Notes: a model not told the origin generated them from the letters alone. Counted from the first letter of the stretch, positions 1 through 11,419 are shown. The stretch: DNA of 64,000 bases from Dipylidium caninum (GCA_017562135.1 QEYB01001387.1:20224-84223); one strand, 5' to 3'. A program made the numbers and translations.

Positions 1-1110
1 CTGTTGCTGAAAGCTGAGGTGGTGGGTGCGTAGCGCCAGTGAAAGCGATTCAAAAAGTTAGGGCTACCACTGAGGAGTTGATTGTCAACACTCTGTGGGC
101 TTGCGGTGAGATTCATTGGTTTGGAACGAAGGCGAGGAGGACAATACGTAACAATTGGATTCCTGTTGTTTTGGAATGATATTATGTCAGTGTTGATCAG
201 CCAAAGCCACTGTGCATGATTTGGCTGATCGTAACTTTTACCAACGTTGGCGCGAGTCTTAAGGCATCCCATTTGATTTCCGAATTATCAGATGGAAGCC
301 CAGGACGATGCATGCAGTCTGAATGAGGAAATGGTGTCTCACCTCGTAACGTTAAGTTCTAAATGATTGTGTGCGAACGGACGTCTAATCGACCTTGCAG
401 GTGTTATGCTTTCGTCACTGGTGATGGCTGAGAAGAACAAGCGTTTATTCCACCAATTCTTTGCCAACAAATAGCAATAAACGAAGAGGAAGAGTAATTA
501 CATGGTGAAATAGTAAGAAGTAGGGTTAGTTGAAGAGTCGTTGGCAGGGTTTGCCAAATATTTTGAACTGTTTTACCGCTTTGGATAAGCAAATGCAAAC
601 ACTTGACCTGCCCGAAACCTCCGCTTGAGACAAGCATCACTGAGTGAGGTATGAATGGACGAACAGAATTGTTCACTAGTTGCGGCAATTGACTACACGT
701 CTGTAGGATGTCATCCTTAGTTTTCACATCGACCGTGTGAGATTATGGTGATATCATCTGGCCTTCATGAGGCTATCGCATTCTTCCATCCATCATTTCA
801 CCCTCGTCCCTCGTCACCACACACAATCGACTAGAACATGGCTAACTATTGAGAAAGACAATTTTAATCCCCGAGTACTATGCCGGAGACAAAATAGTTA
901 CACATTTGTGTTCAGTCAGAAGTGGTGAAGTGATTGAAGCATGATTGGTTGTCTGGTTGTTGGGTGCACAAAATAAAAAATGCCCTCAAAAAATTACACT
1001 AAAACCAACAATGTCTCCCGTGCCATGAGATACGCCAAAGTTGTACAGAATTGACGCAATAATGTTGTGTATATTTGTTGCTCTGACCGCGAGAAGGTGA
1101 ATCCAGTCGA
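1..1110. other. Diverged upstream part of an H module
   Basis: No intact gene is visible. The stretch is a diverged copy of 45.2-46.2k and, from about 400 on, of 27.3-27.9k and 56.0-56.6k. It holds short open frames on both strands; the minus-strand frame around 404-727 has partial counterparts at 27226-27459, 45614-45796 and 55920-56153, but the reading frame is not consistently kept, so I do not call a gene. Confidence 0.5.
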
Positions 1111-1124
1111 CTAACCTAGAAAAT

Positions 1125-1225
1125 TGCCTACTCTCCCCTCGCCTCCCCTCACCTCGCCTCGCTCGCCTCATTTCGCTTTGCCTCTCATCCTCTCCTCTTC
1201 TCTTCTCTCTCTCACCTCTTCCGTT
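1125..1225. repeat. Pyrimidine-rich CGCCT/CTCCT minisatellite, short allele
   Basis: An imperfect tract of CGCCT-like then CTCTCC-like units lies just upstream of the H1 exon. The same tract has 19 CGCCT copies at 27946-28040 and 7 at 56626-56660, so this is the contracted version of a length-variable repeat. Confidence 0.8.
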
Positions 1226-1343
1226 CCCATTTCCATCAATCCGAGCCATCAAAATAAGTTTACCAGGATGTTTCTTCTCTAATTTATATATGCCACTTCG
1301 GCTTGGTGTGTTTAGAGAAGTTAATATGTGTTTATCCTCACAG

Positions 1344-1758
1344 TTTGCTGCAGAACTAAATCATTTCCGCTTGTTATTCCACACATTCTAGTGGTTTACT
1401 TTGAACTAATCGGGAAACTGGTAAGCTAGTTATTTTCACATATCTGTTTGAACGCCCTTCATTCTCATGAAAGAAGACACAGATTAGTGCTGACTTCGAT
1501 GCTATTAATCTTCTTGTAATTGCACTCACGACTTGACTGCCCCTTTATTTTGTCAAATTACCTTGCCAAGTCTGCAGGCCACGAGTAACATTCATCGGCT
1601 GGTTTGTCCCACTTCCTTTCTTATGCTGAAATCTACATTCATGGCATCGAGCAAAGCCATTCGAAGCTAACAGAACATGAAGTGCAGTGGCACTCAACTG
1701 TCGCGAGGTACATTTAATGCCACCGTCCATTTGCCTCCAGCGACTCCAAAGTCAGTAA
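1344..1758 (+). pseudogene. H1: orphan 3' end (exons 4 and 5) of a family gene
   Basis: An exon-4 homolog (1344-1420) begins after a CTCACAG acceptor and ends GGGAAACTG before GTAAGC. In the equivalent 28.2k copy it reads CCRTKSFALF...GLLELIGKL, comparable to the RDFYEAMKKL segment of the A genes. An exon-5 homolog at 1741-1758 follows CCTCCAG and reads RLQSQ then stop, like the LRQSQ end of E2. H1 has single-base differences from H2 inside exon 4. No exons 1-3 of matching orientation lie upstream in this module, so it is a truncated gene or pseudogene. Confidence 0.55.
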
Positions 1759-2980
1759 GGAGCGAGCGATAATCATTGGAGCTGTAGATTTGCAGCCTTA
1801 CTTAAATGGCAATGCGGTACATTCACTCATCATTGCCTCTTTCGCATCACCGACATTACTGCCCATGTGAAACCCTGAAACCATCATTTTCCCATGTCTA
1901 TAGGCGCCGGTATGCCGAGGGTCTGCGTATTTTTGACTCTTTATCATAATGAAACAGCTTTGCTACGAAACTGCTCCAACTTTGCATTTTATCCATCTGA
2001 ACGCAGTTAGAGCAGCGCATGTACACTGTGCTATGTAGCACGGTCGAACGCTGACACGCAATACCTCACGCTATTTTATCTGTGCACACGAAGTGTCGTT
2101 GTCTCAGATCTCGTCGCAGATTAAAGCATTACGAATCAACACGGCCTCATTGTTCCACAGCGCCAACAGCCCCTGCGATGGAGGTATTCTCGCTTGACAG
2201 ACAGAAAGCATGGAAAGTGCTTTGACAATGTATTCTATCCGTAGCAGCAAAAGTGAATAGTTCATTTTGCCTTCTCTTCCAGGGAAGGGTATCTCAGCTT
2301 GCTCGTTGCAGCTTCACTCTTGATGGGTGAATTGGAGAATAATGCAGAACCTATCGCCCATCATAGTCTTACGCAAAAAGCCTTTTCTTATTTTCTTCAC
2401 CCACATGCATTGAGCGACGATACATTCCCATCGGTTTGATGCGGTTTACACGATGGAGACCTTCGATCCTGCTATAAATAATCAGAGTTGGAACGAGGTA
2501 AGTGTGATTACGAAAGTTACTAATTTGCACAATTTCGTGAGTCGGTACCCAGTAAAGGCTGTTTCTGCTTTCACACACTTTGGTGGTGTCTGCTTCTCCA
2601 CGAGACTAACGCTAACTTGACGACATGCACATTCCATTTCCATAGTATTTAATCAGCGCATAATACGAAAACAGAACGGAACATGCACATTGTTGCGTCG
2701 AAGAGGCAGCTTCTTTAGGGACGGAGAATCCCTAGACATACAAGTCACGTCACTTGTCTACCAAATGTGCTCTCTTTTGGCGCCCAAGTACTGTGTATCA
2801 GGAAGCAGAGCACCGACGGCTACCAATAAGTTTGCCACTCGTGAAAAATTAGCTGACCTCTTGGCAACACAACACAGTGGCAATCGTAAAGTGTTTGAGT
2901 TTTTATGAGAGCGAATAAGTGCCAAGAAGCCAGGGACAATGATCTAGATAGTGGAATGCAACCCGACATCACAACATGCT
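1759..2980. other. 5' flank of gene A1
   Basis: This non-coding-looking flank is nearly identical in front of A2 and A3, and diverged copies sit upstream of E2 (46.9-47.98k) and E1 (21.1-21.98k). One open frame at 2690-2908 (72 codons, starting TTG; TGA stop) is identical in sequence at 29543 and 58195, but its first part is missing from the E flanks. I see no splice sites or homology that make it a convincing exon. Confidence 0.5.
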
Positions 2981-2986
2981 CCAAGG

Positions 2987-2992
2987 TATAAA
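2987..2992 (+). promoter_or_regulatory. TATA box of gene A1
   Basis: TATAAA sits in the context GGTATAAATTGAATGC, 48 bases before the start codon. The same GGTATAAATTG core occurs at the matching place before A2, A3, C1, C2, E1 and E2, while the surrounding flanks differ between subtypes. Confidence 0.75.
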
Positions 2993-3034
2993 TTGAATGC
3001 CTGCATCGAGGTGGTACGCTTTTCCACGAAAGTT

Positions 3035-5325
3035 ATGCTACCTCACTTGCTCCTTCTGTCCACACTTTTCCTCGACACTACCTCCGCCTCTGGTCGCAAA
3101 GATGACGCAGTTATCAGATTGAAGAAAGGCACAACAAGTGAGTTAATGCTCAATGCACACGGAAGTGTCATTTCGGAAGTAGAATAGGAATTGGCAGTGG
3201 GAGGAGTGAATGTAAATCATTCTCGTTCCTCCACTTCAGGCAACTTGTCCCAAAGTACACAATGTTACGGCAGAAATCAGTACCATTGCAAAATACCTCG
3301 TGACTCGCGCTCACAATACTTTAATCCTCAAGTGGCCCCTTGATGGGGACATCTGGGAATCGGTTCCACGAGAATCCGCTTGGACATCAGATTGCTCATC
3401 CGAGGCATCTTCAAGCACCGTCTTCAATTGCTCTGTTGTTGGGAGAAACTTGCATTTCAGCTACACACGAATTTCGTTTGATATGGTCAGGTGCGTAGTA
3501 CAAATTGCCGGTATACTCTATTCAAATACTGCAGTACTCTCGTAAACATTGGCCATCTATGCATTTGTTCACGTGTTGTAGAGAAGTGAAAACCGACCGA
3601 GCTTACTCCATCTTCAATTTGGTCGTTAATCTTCGTCTCATGCAGCAGGGCGACTCTGTCATACGAATCACGGAAGCGTCCATTGATGATCCTGAGGTCA
3701 CGCCGAGCATATTTCACTTACGTATGGGGACGGTGCACTTAAGACAGTCTTTGTTGGTGGATTTCGGAAAGCTTTTCTAATGATATCATGCCGCATGGAG
3801 AAAAGGCGAGGTATGTTCCCCTTTTACTTCCGTCTTAAACATACGCGAATTTGTTTCGCCTTTTGGGGCTTAGCTAATCCTCAGTCCTTTCTCTCACCAC
3901 ATTGTGTGCTGCCAAGGGGGCAGGATAATTGTACTAATTGACCATTTCTCTTCAGACTAACGGAAATGGTAGTAACGAGACTGGTTCGAGGAAAGCATTG
4001 GTGCCATAGCGATGTTGAACTTCTGGCAGTTAGGAAAGCGCGATGGCTGTAAATATTATCAGATGAACGTTGTTGCCCCTTTCATTGGAGTCTAACGGCT
4101 ACGCGCTGTGAGTCAGAACGAGGAATGTATTGGCAGACGAATGCAACGCTGCAGAGTACCGCACAGGTGATAGGAGGACTGACTAAAGCTGCCCAAAGAG
4201 GTGGCATTCGCCTACGCCCGTGTCTCAGTCGATGTATGAGCGCGAGTGAAGTCAGCGTGGCGGTAAATTGGAGACTGTGCTTTCGAAACACAGTCAATAA
4301 TCCAGATGGACGCTCAGCGCGTAGAAGGTGCCACTTGTTGCAGGAGATTCTTTCACATGGTCCTCTAACGCCGATGATCTATTCGATAACTGCATGGAAT
4401 AGTGGAAGGCCACTTTTCGCTCAGTTTATGAAACCCACTCCATATCAGCCTAGTAGAAGTGTTTTGAAATGCACGGAATGGCGGAGAGTAGATTGGGAAA
4501 TGAAAGGTGGGATGTGGGTCAAAGATTGGAGGTATAGGACTATGGCCAAGTGTTGTGGCTACGTGCCACTTCGGGTTGATGGTGAGAACAACCGATCCGC
4601 CAGGAAGCAATCCACCCGAACCCTACTTCACTGGGTCAGTCGTAGGTAAAAGCATGACCGTACATTAATTGTGGCAGGTGCCCCCACATTTATTAAATTG
4701 TGGTTCTGAGTTGCAACACTGGTGCGTTGAGAGAAGCCTCAAAAAGGCCAACGCATGCGCTTCAGCTCCGCATCATCTCTTCCGAGTTCATTATTATTAT
4801 GCTAAGCAACTTGTCCGCTTCTCCAACCACTTTCACATATGGTCTGTGCCGAAGCACCTTTATCCACCCACTTTATTGCCAAACTAACGCGTATGCATTT
4901 GTCATTTCAGACAAATCAAGGGATTTCTACGAAGCAATGAAGAAATTGGTTAGTTGCTAAGTTGGCTGCATATATCTTGACAGATTCCTCCATATCACCA
5001 GCCGTCCTTAGACACTGCCTTCTTCCATAACGTGACACGCTCTAGTGCAGTGATGGGAGCCATTTGGTTTAGTTGCCCCCTTTGTTTGTTAGTGTCCTGC
5101 CCAACGCCTAAGTTGCAAGGACGTTTTCATTGGTTGTCCCGTGCCAGTAGGGTTTCACTTGGGAAACTTTCATGCGCGAATTAATGCGGACCCACCTAGT
5201 AAATGCAACATGCAATTGAGTGCTGACAAAATAGTATTATTATATCGTATATTATAATATTATTAACACCTTTTATTCACTCTTGTTCATGTTCTACTTG
5301 TTTACAGCTACGCCAACGTGAGTGA
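3035..5325 (+). CDS. A1: secreted four-cysteine family protein, subtype A (frameshifted as read)
   Basis: Five exons: 3035-3137, 3240-3490, 3582-3810, 4911-4948, 5308-5325. Exon 1 is a signal peptide starting MLPHLLLLSTLF. Exon 2 carries three cysteines and two N-glycosylation sequons (NVT, NCS), exon 3 the fourth cysteine (LMISC), and exons 4-5 the tail RDFYEAMKKL then LRQRE and stop. As read, exon 2 has one extra T near 3245 (CAACTTG versus CAACTG) and exon 3 lacks one C near 3700 (GTCACG versus GTCACCG), so the frame breaks. A2 and A3 lack both changes. The rest matches A2 almost base for base, so sequencing error is as likely as true inactivation. Function unknown; secretion and glycosylation are inferred. 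Confidence 0.6.
3811..4910 (+). other. Long intron 3 of A1 with a cryptic terminal exon and an A/C-specific block
   Basis: The intron has a strong internal acceptor (CTCTTCAG at about 3955) followed by ACTAAC. Joined to exon 3 this would encode D and stop, giving a shorter 195-residue protein. From about 4304 to 4785 lies a block of about 480 bp that is also present, more diverged, in C-gene intron 3 but absent from E-gene intron 3. Open frames on both strands cross this block (for example 4125-4649 plus), but frames are not kept between A1 and A2, so none is called a gene. Confidence 0.5.
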
Positions 5326-5605
5326 CGAGCAAGGCGTCATCATCGGAGCTGAACATCTGCGGCCTCCGCAATTGCTGAGCAATGGAATTTGTAAAGTGAC
5401 GCCATTTGCCGATACATGCACCAGTGTACAATGTGGGGCGCCATTCAACCATCTTTCTGTGGGATGAGTAGTGCTGAAGTGAGAGCAGTTTGCAGTTTGG
5501 GGGAAAGCCAAATGAATTCAACGCACAGGGGTTACGGTTAGTCAAGGAGGACAAGAAAATGGTTAACGGAGAGGTTGGGTAGGTTCTGTCCTCATTGCGG
5601 CACCG

Positions 5606-5611
5606 AATAAA
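5606..5611 (+). terminator. Poly(A) signal of A1
   Basis: AATAAA about 280 bases after the stop codon, conserved at 32464 (A2) and 61116 (A3). A second AATAAA follows at 5769. Either could direct 3' end formation. Confidence 0.5.
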
Positions 5612-6350
5612 ACAGATGCAGGAGTGCCAGAGAACAGGTTCTTCAGTCGTAGAAGGTTGAGGCACGAATGTGTCGAGGAAAGATGCTTTCGTGTGTTTGT
5701 TGCGTAGACGAGTCAAATGCATTTAGTAGTTAGGCTGCCTCCTGATGGGTTTGTTCTGCAGAAAGTGAAATAAACGCATGAGGCTTGAGCAGTGCCAGTT
5801 CCCACTGTAATCAAGCTGCCATTTGTCACAACATTCTCCACTGTAGTCTAATCCTCATATTGACGGTGGTGGAAATCTGCAACTTCATTTGTGTGTGTTA
5901 GGCGCTTATCACAAACCGTTCTAGCGTGGGATTAGAGTCGCACTTCCGGTTGTTGAAAGGATGCGGGTGTAAATCAATCACAATACAACAGTTTTAACTC
6001 GAACATTTTGATGATGATGGTCATGCATTGGCTGCAAACAAGGAAGAATGAGATTTAACTTGTCGTAGTGTCCATCTCTCACTCACAGAACGCAGCATGG
6101 GTTGTAGCAAATATAGTCCGACTAGTCGGTGTTTCATGCTTTTAACAGTGTCCTGCATTGGAATGATACTAGTCCGACATTTTTGGTGTTTTGATGTGAA
6201 GACTACCGCAACTCACTAAATTAATAACCGCGTTTAGACACATGCCTTCAGCAGCGCCCAGCACCGATGTCAGCCGCATTCGTAAACGACGTGGAATGAG
6301 GCAGTGTGTGTCGGCGTGATGGCGTTGGAGGTGTAGAGAATATCATTTAG
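5612..6350. other. A1 3' flank leading into the M module
   Basis: No gene is called. The region is conserved in all three units and has a diverged inverted counterpart at about 16.1-16.5k. It includes a 12-base perfect palindrome, CCGACTAGTCGG, at 6118-6129. Confidence 0.4.
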
Positions 6351-6751
6351 GTTTCGACATCGTGAAAGAAATGCTAGCGTTGAGGCGGATGGTGAGAAGG
6401 AGATTGCAATCGGTGTTATGGATGAGGATGAGGATGACTGCGAAGGTGACGACGATGATTTGGCCGACGTGAGGAGTCTTATGCTTAATTTGACCCGAGC
6501 ACGCTATGCTACAACATACCAAACCAAAACTTCTCGGCTAACAGTTATCGACTTAACTGTGCTGCTTACCTTTTGGCACGGATTATCTTCATCGGGAAGT
6601 AAGTGGAAGTCACCTTCAGTAAATAAAACACGCAATTAAATGCCCACGAAATGTGATACTGGGTGATTTCAACCGCTACTGTTGCCCTATTCTTCCTTCT
6701 TTCTTCCTATTCCCTTTTCACACTTAACTTCAGCCACGCCAACCTCAGTAA
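6351..6751 (+). pseudogene. M1: degenerate paralog with acidic exon and exon-5 end
   Basis: After a CATTTAG acceptor, one open frame runs 6351-6639. It starts FRHRERNASVEADGEKEIAIG and continues into an acidic run (MDEDEDDCEGDDDD). Its position corresponds to exon 3 of the family. At 6734-6751, after CTTCAG, an exon-5 homolog reads PRQPQ then stop, aligning with LRQRE/LRQSQ. The stretch between resembles the exon 4-5 intron of A and E. A diverged, frameshifted inverted copy at about 15.93-16.07k keeps GEKEIAIG. No signal peptide exon in frame was found, so this is probably a relic. Confidence 0.45.
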
Positions 6752-6949
6752 TGAGCCACAAACCATCATCTGACTCTACACACTGGTGTTAGCTAATGGG
6801 AGAATAAGTAAAATACTTTGGCCATATAGGCCTTCTGTTGCCTCGGCTTGCCTTTCATTTCCTTCTCTCATTACCACTTGCTCTATGTTACATTCGATTG
6901 ATTCGACTGTGCGGAGTGAGGGAAGGATTACGGCTTCAAGCAATCCAAG

Positions 6950-7285
6950 TTGCACTTTGATGTTGAGGAGCAGCGGTTTACAGATGCATTGGGTGGAGTT
7001 GTTCACGTACTCGAAGTGCGTATGAGGGAGATGTTGTCCGAAATCGCGTTGCAGTATAGTGTTGCGGGGACAGAAGTAGCATTGTGTCAACTTGCCTCAA
7101 GCGGTGACATCTCCCCACCTGCGAAACTCAGTCACACAGGTGAACGTGAGTGGAGAGAGCTTGTGAGAAATTTGGAGGACTCATGCCGTAGGATGTGTAG
7201 CCTGTTGCAGAAGTTCCTTTCTCTTCGGCATTCACATTCCTTACTGCCATTGGGAGATGTGCGGCAGGCTGTTTGCAGGAGTTAA
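6950..7285 (+). other. G-like conserved open frame (111 codons)
   Basis: This frame includes REMLSEIALQYSVAG, which aligns in the same frame with GRILSETAVQHNVA of the G modules (22014 and 43580). It is identical in unit 2 at 33810-34145 apart from a substitution or two, and broken by small deletions in unit 3. No splice sites or domains are recognised. It may be a relic of an exon or of 3' flanking sequence. Confidence 0.35.
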
Positions 7286-8076
7286 GCTCCTTACCAAAAT
7301 TGTGGGGACTGAGATGAAAACAGAGCCACCTTACCTCTCGCACATATCTCTCGACACTAATTACTGTGAGTCCACAGTGACGATTAATTAAGTGCCTTTT
7401 TAGACTAAGTAGGCTTTATTCTTAACAACAGTCGGCCCTCTGCACCCACCTCTACTGTCCTACTGAATGAAAGAGCGTCGACTAGTTTTCACCAATGTTT
7501 ACTAGGAAGAGCATTAATAAATAGTCATTGTCTTGAAAAGTGTGTTGCTTAGCAGTCGTAGGGGCCACTGAGGTAAGTTAAGGCGAAAACTACTCCCTCA
7601 TTGTGAGTTCGGGTCGCCGAAATAAGGTGTGATAAAGGCATCAGGGAGAAGGGAGAGCAAGCAATAACTTGCAGTTGCAATTCAACCCGTTTGCTACATC
7701 TCGCAACATTTGTCGGCTTTGATTACTTGTGTCTCTTTGCTAGCATGAATTCTCCATTAATTTGTGCACCAAGTTGTGATATCCATGTGCGAGCAATGAA
7801 TTTACGTAGCCCTCCTCACAACCGGCCTGAGACGCATCCTTATTAGTAAGGCTGCGCATTTTGTTCAAGCAAGCAGTTGGTGTGAGATGGCGAGCTGAGC
7901 CGGAGGGGACAACGCGATTTCACCTCTGCGGAAACGCATCGTCCCACCCAATCAATCCTGCGTGCTCAAAGGAAACTTAAGAGAATATTCGCGTTAATTT
8001 GGAAAATGCGCACAACAAACACCTGGGTACTCTCCTCGTCAGCGTACTTCCTTTTCATTTTCTTGTATTCCTGCAG
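7286..8076. other. M to B transition with a decayed exon 1
   Basis: No gene. Around 7791-7850 the sequence GGCCTGAGACGCATCC...TTATTAGTAAGG aligns with the end of D exon 1 and its donor (GGTCTGAGACACATC...ACAAGTGAAG at 26.27k), but the upstream signal-peptide part is not recognisable, so this is an eroded exon 1. Confidence 0.4.
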
Positions 8077-9004
8077 GGCACCGATAGGTTTTCTTCGATC
8101 GTCGTTGTCAACGATATCCTTAGTCTCTCTTCCGACTTCCCTGGTTCGCATAACGCTATCCTACATACTGCCGTTCTGTCACCAGCATTTGCACCCACTC
8201 ACGGCGGTAGTATCAAAGGCTCTATAAATAATAACGCTTAGGATAAATGTGAAAATATCGGAAAGGTCAATGGCTTGAGAAATAGCAATTTAGGAGGAGA
8301 AGGCGGGGACCATTGATGCCGTCAACGGAGTTTGAGTAGAGAATGACTTTCTCTGATAATTTACTACTCACAGCGTGTGAGTAACTTTGCGTTGTCTGCT
8401 TCTTCACAGCACCATCTACCATCTCCTCACCACCAATGGCCACGACAGTTATTTCGACATTAATTTCTATCATTCTCACACTCACTCGTTTCATTTGAGA
8501 CCAGCTTGGTACCTGACGTCACCCACATGTCAAAATGGCCTGACATGAGTCAGAGAGTTGGTAATGAGGATCTGTCTCAACGTGGCTGTCCTCCTTTCGC
8601 TTGCGCACATCCTCACTGCCTCATGCCAGGCGAGCTGTTGATGCAGGTGACGTGGAGAAGCAGGCAATGAACATCACTTTATCAAATAAACTGCTCTTGC
8701 CAGTACCTGCCACTGGAGAGCACGAAGATTTGAATGGTGCGAAGTGCGTTTTGAGTTCTGCTAATACTCGTACACTTTTGTCTGCGGATCGCATGCCCAT
8801 TGTGAAGTCGAATTGGTTCTTTATTGTGAAGCTGTTGCGATGATCGGGAGTACTTAGTGTGCTATGCGGCATGTTCGCTTTCCACCTCATCCCAGCCTCA
8901 TTCACGCGTGGTCTGTGAAGTAGCCACTTTTATCAGTGTATTCTTTGTCATTTCAGGCGAATCAATGGATTTCAATCGTTTTCGGTGGAAACAAAGGGAA
9001 AAAC
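8077..9004 (+). pseudogene. B1: degenerate multi-exon paralog
   Basis: Four exon homologs lie in order. At 8077-8241, GTDRFSSIVVVNDILSLSSD aligns with the TDRAYSIFNLVVNLRL start of exon 3. At 8410-8548, after TCACAG, TIYHLLTTNGHDSYFDINFY aligns with exon 2 (TIAKYLVTRAHNTLILKWPL) and ends early at a TGA. At 8630-8843, after GCCAG, an exon-3-like frame contains DVEKQAMNITLSNKLLL. At 8957-9000, after ATTTCAG, an exon-4-like segment reads ESMDFNRFRWKQREKL, but its donor GT is eroded (CTGTTCATT). Each piece keeps an open frame, but they do not chain into one protein. Near-identical copies lie at 34942-35870 and, inverted, around 25.1-26.06k and 53.8-54.75k. Confidence 0.5.
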
Positions 9005-9452
9005 TGTTCATTTGCTTGGCTGCATATATTTCGAGAGATCCCTCCACTGTCAACAATGTCCAGAAACACAATGCATTCTTTCATGACGCAGACGCGTATT
9101 GACTCTGTGATGAATTGATGGTGTTCCATTAACGACAGATTATTTTTGACTGCTCTTAGAGCTTAAGTTGCAAGTGGTATTTATGAGCTACTCTGTGTGA
9201 GTAGCGTTGGGACTTGCGAAAATTTCACGACGAACGAATGAGATTGAGTCAGTATTTCCCTTTAGTTTTTCTACAAAAACTAGGTGATATGTCCGGTGCC
9301 TCATTGGGACTCTCACATACCCTCCCATTGCAACCCTGTTCATTCCATCCACGCGTCACGTCACACAAGCGACCAGACTTGGGCCATTGAGAAGGACAAG
9401 TTCAATTCTCCGAGTATGTCCACAACAACATCATATGCATTTGTTCGCACAG

Positions 9453-9893
9453 AGTTGTCAATTTTCTTCCATGAAGTAATGGGAAAAATGGTTGGTTGCA
9501 CTAACCTAGAAAAATTCTCTCTCCATTAATTCTACTAATTCCACCACAATGGCTTCCGTGTCATGACGCACACAGAGTTGAGCAGACTTGATGCTATAAT
9601 CTTTTTGGTATTTTGTTGCTCTGACCGTGTGAAGTGAATCAACTCGCCTAACCTAGGCCATTGCCTACGGCCCCTCCCCTCCGTTCGAGTGGCATCCCAT
9701 CTCATCCGAGACCATCAAAATATGCTTACCAGGATGTTTACTTCTCTACAGCACTCATGCCACCTCGGCATGGCTGTGTGGAGAATTACACTTTTCTGCT
9801 CACAGGTTGCTGCAGAACTGAACCATGTCCACTTGTTATTTCAGAAGCTACAAGCGCTTGCTGGGGCAACAATAGGGAGACTGGCAAGTTGGT
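9453..9893 (+). pseudogene. Two further exon-4 homologs in the B1 module
   Basis: The first (9453-9490) follows CGCACAG and reads SIFFHEVMGKM before GTTGGT; with upstream context it is SYAFVRTELSIFF, parallel to AYAFVISDKSRDF of A. The second (9806-9893) follows CTCACAG and, in the other copies, reads CCRTEPCPLVISEATSACW ending IGRL, matching the H exons. B1 has one extra G in each relative to the 36k copy. Neither has exons 1-3 nearby in phase. Confidence 0.45.
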
Positions 9894-9911
9894 TACTTCC
9901 ACATATCCCTT

Positions 9912-10406
9912 TTGAACGCCCTGCATTCTCTCCACTTACCCAGCCACTATGCCTCTTGTCATGAAGAAGTCACAGATTCGTGCACATTCTTGGCAATAGT
10001 GTTCTCGCACTTACCCTGTTTTGGCATGACTGCACCCTTATTTGGCAATTCTCTTGCCTCAGTGTCACATTTCTCGCCCTACTTTAACCGTGAAATTGAC
10101 GAAAAGATGATAAGCTATCCGGGGTCAGAAGGTGGGACCTATCCACACCTGCCAGTCCACGAATGTCTGCTCCCATTACATGTTTGTCACGGTGCTTCAC
10201 CACACACTACCCTAATCCGTGTGCTAGAGCGTATTATTCTCACCAAGGTAAATGATTTCCCCGCATATCATTTTTCCCTTTACCTTGGGACTATGACCGC
10301 CAATCCACGGAGATGCGTAGCAGTATGGATGACAGCCGACATGCCCTGTTTATATTGGCCGAATTTACCTCCTTTGATACAGGTGAGGCACGTTACCTAC
10401 GAGTAA
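9912..10406 (+). other. Conserved open frame downstream of the B1 exon-4 homologs
   Basis: An open frame to 10406, ending RHVTYE, is kept in unit 2 (36902-37264) and in the inverted unit 2 copy (52429-52791, minus). The inverted unit 1 copy near 24k has indels. It contains two cysteines. No motif, signal peptide or clear splice boundary was found. It overlaps the R module on the other strand, so one of the two frames is probably a shadow. Confidence 0.3.
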
Positions 10407-11190
10407 CTAAATTTTTAGACGATAGTGCAACATTGGGAAGAAATAGGGCAATACTGTGAAAGTAAGTAAGTATGCCTCCTCTCCTGTGAGAAGACCACCT
10501 CATCGGCAGAAGCACAAGTGGCAGATCTCTTTCATATTCACCGAGTGGTCGTTCGAAGACCGTTGCTTTGACGTGGACTAAAGCCAAGCTTCTTCTATTC
10601 CGGTAATGCATGTGGATTCCTTAGTAGCCTCTGCAAGACACTATGTCGGTTCCAACAAAATTGTGTGAAGGTGCAGGTGCTGCCGACAGTGTGTTTTCCA
10701 TCATCCAGACCACTTTCAATGCGTTCTCGACATGAATTCGGGAGGAAGAAATCAGTTTCACCTTAAGTTGGTGGCTGCGTTCTGTTGCCCAGTGGTGGAA
10801 TTACCTGTCAACAAATAGACAATGTACATTTCTTTGTAATGCCCTATTTCGTTGTTGAGGCGCAGTCGAGTTGCTGATTGCTCACCAAAAGGTTTTGATG
10901 TTCTTGACATAGGTAGCGGAGAGAATGAGAAAATAACTGGAGACAGTTTTCATTCACATTTCGCCAACTAAAACACAACTGGCGCTCTTTCGTCTCACTT
11001 GTCTCGGTGATTCAAGTCTGTGTTATTAGACGTCCCTTCTCCTCAGAACACAACTATCGCCACAGAACTCGATGGTTTTGGGGGAAGGCACAAAAATTGG
11101 CTTCATCGTCTCCATCTGCAATGAGCTGGAGGGCGATCCTGCGCAGTTCCTGCCAGCATCTGCAAGATAAACCAAATCACAAACTGTCAT
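10407..11190 (-). pseudogene. R1: inverted relic with a cysteine-less exon 2
   Basis: On the minus strand, 10577-10407 is an exon-2 homolog after GGCTTTAG. In clean copies it reads VHVKATVFERPLGEYERD and ends LPMLHYRLKI stop, aligning with exon 2 (TLIFKWPLGEV... SNLHFSY), but the three cysteines are replaced. An exon-1-like segment begins near 10953 (MKTVSSYFLILSATYVK). A further segment near 11.03-11.19k reads CGDSCVLRRRDV then stop, reminiscent of exon 3 ends. R1 has one extra base near 10436 that shifts the frame. Copies: 23.0-23.77k, 37.27-38.05k (minus) and 51.1-52.43k. Confidence 0.45.
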
Positions 11191-11413
11191 TGCGCGGCCA
11201 ATTCACCACTGGCTTTTGCCACCAACCAGATTAAACTATATAATAACTAGATTACGCTGACTGCGTTTTCGTTGTTTTAATCATTCAGCCAACACACACT
11301 TCACCCTTCTACTCTATTGCCGCCTACTTTTGAGTTCAAACGTTTCATAACTACTGTGATGTTTGTGACTGCCCACCAATGTGTGAAATCAAAGACACAA
11401 ACATGCTTTAAGG

Positions 11414-11419
11414 TATAAA
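11414..11419 (+). promoter_or_regulatory. TATA box of gene C1
   Basis: TATAAA in the context AAGGTATAAATTGTACACTG, 45 bases before the start codon, matching the A and E promoters at the core. Confidence 0.75.

Noticed and set aside
4125..4649. 174-codon plus-strand frame inside A1 intron 3
   Set aside because: The frame is interrupted in A2 and A3 and lies between exons 3 and 4 of a supported gene.
4304..4785. Mobile-element insertion in A genes
   Set aside because: The block is also present in diverged form in the C genes, so a deletion in E explains it better; no terminal repeats or target duplication were seen.
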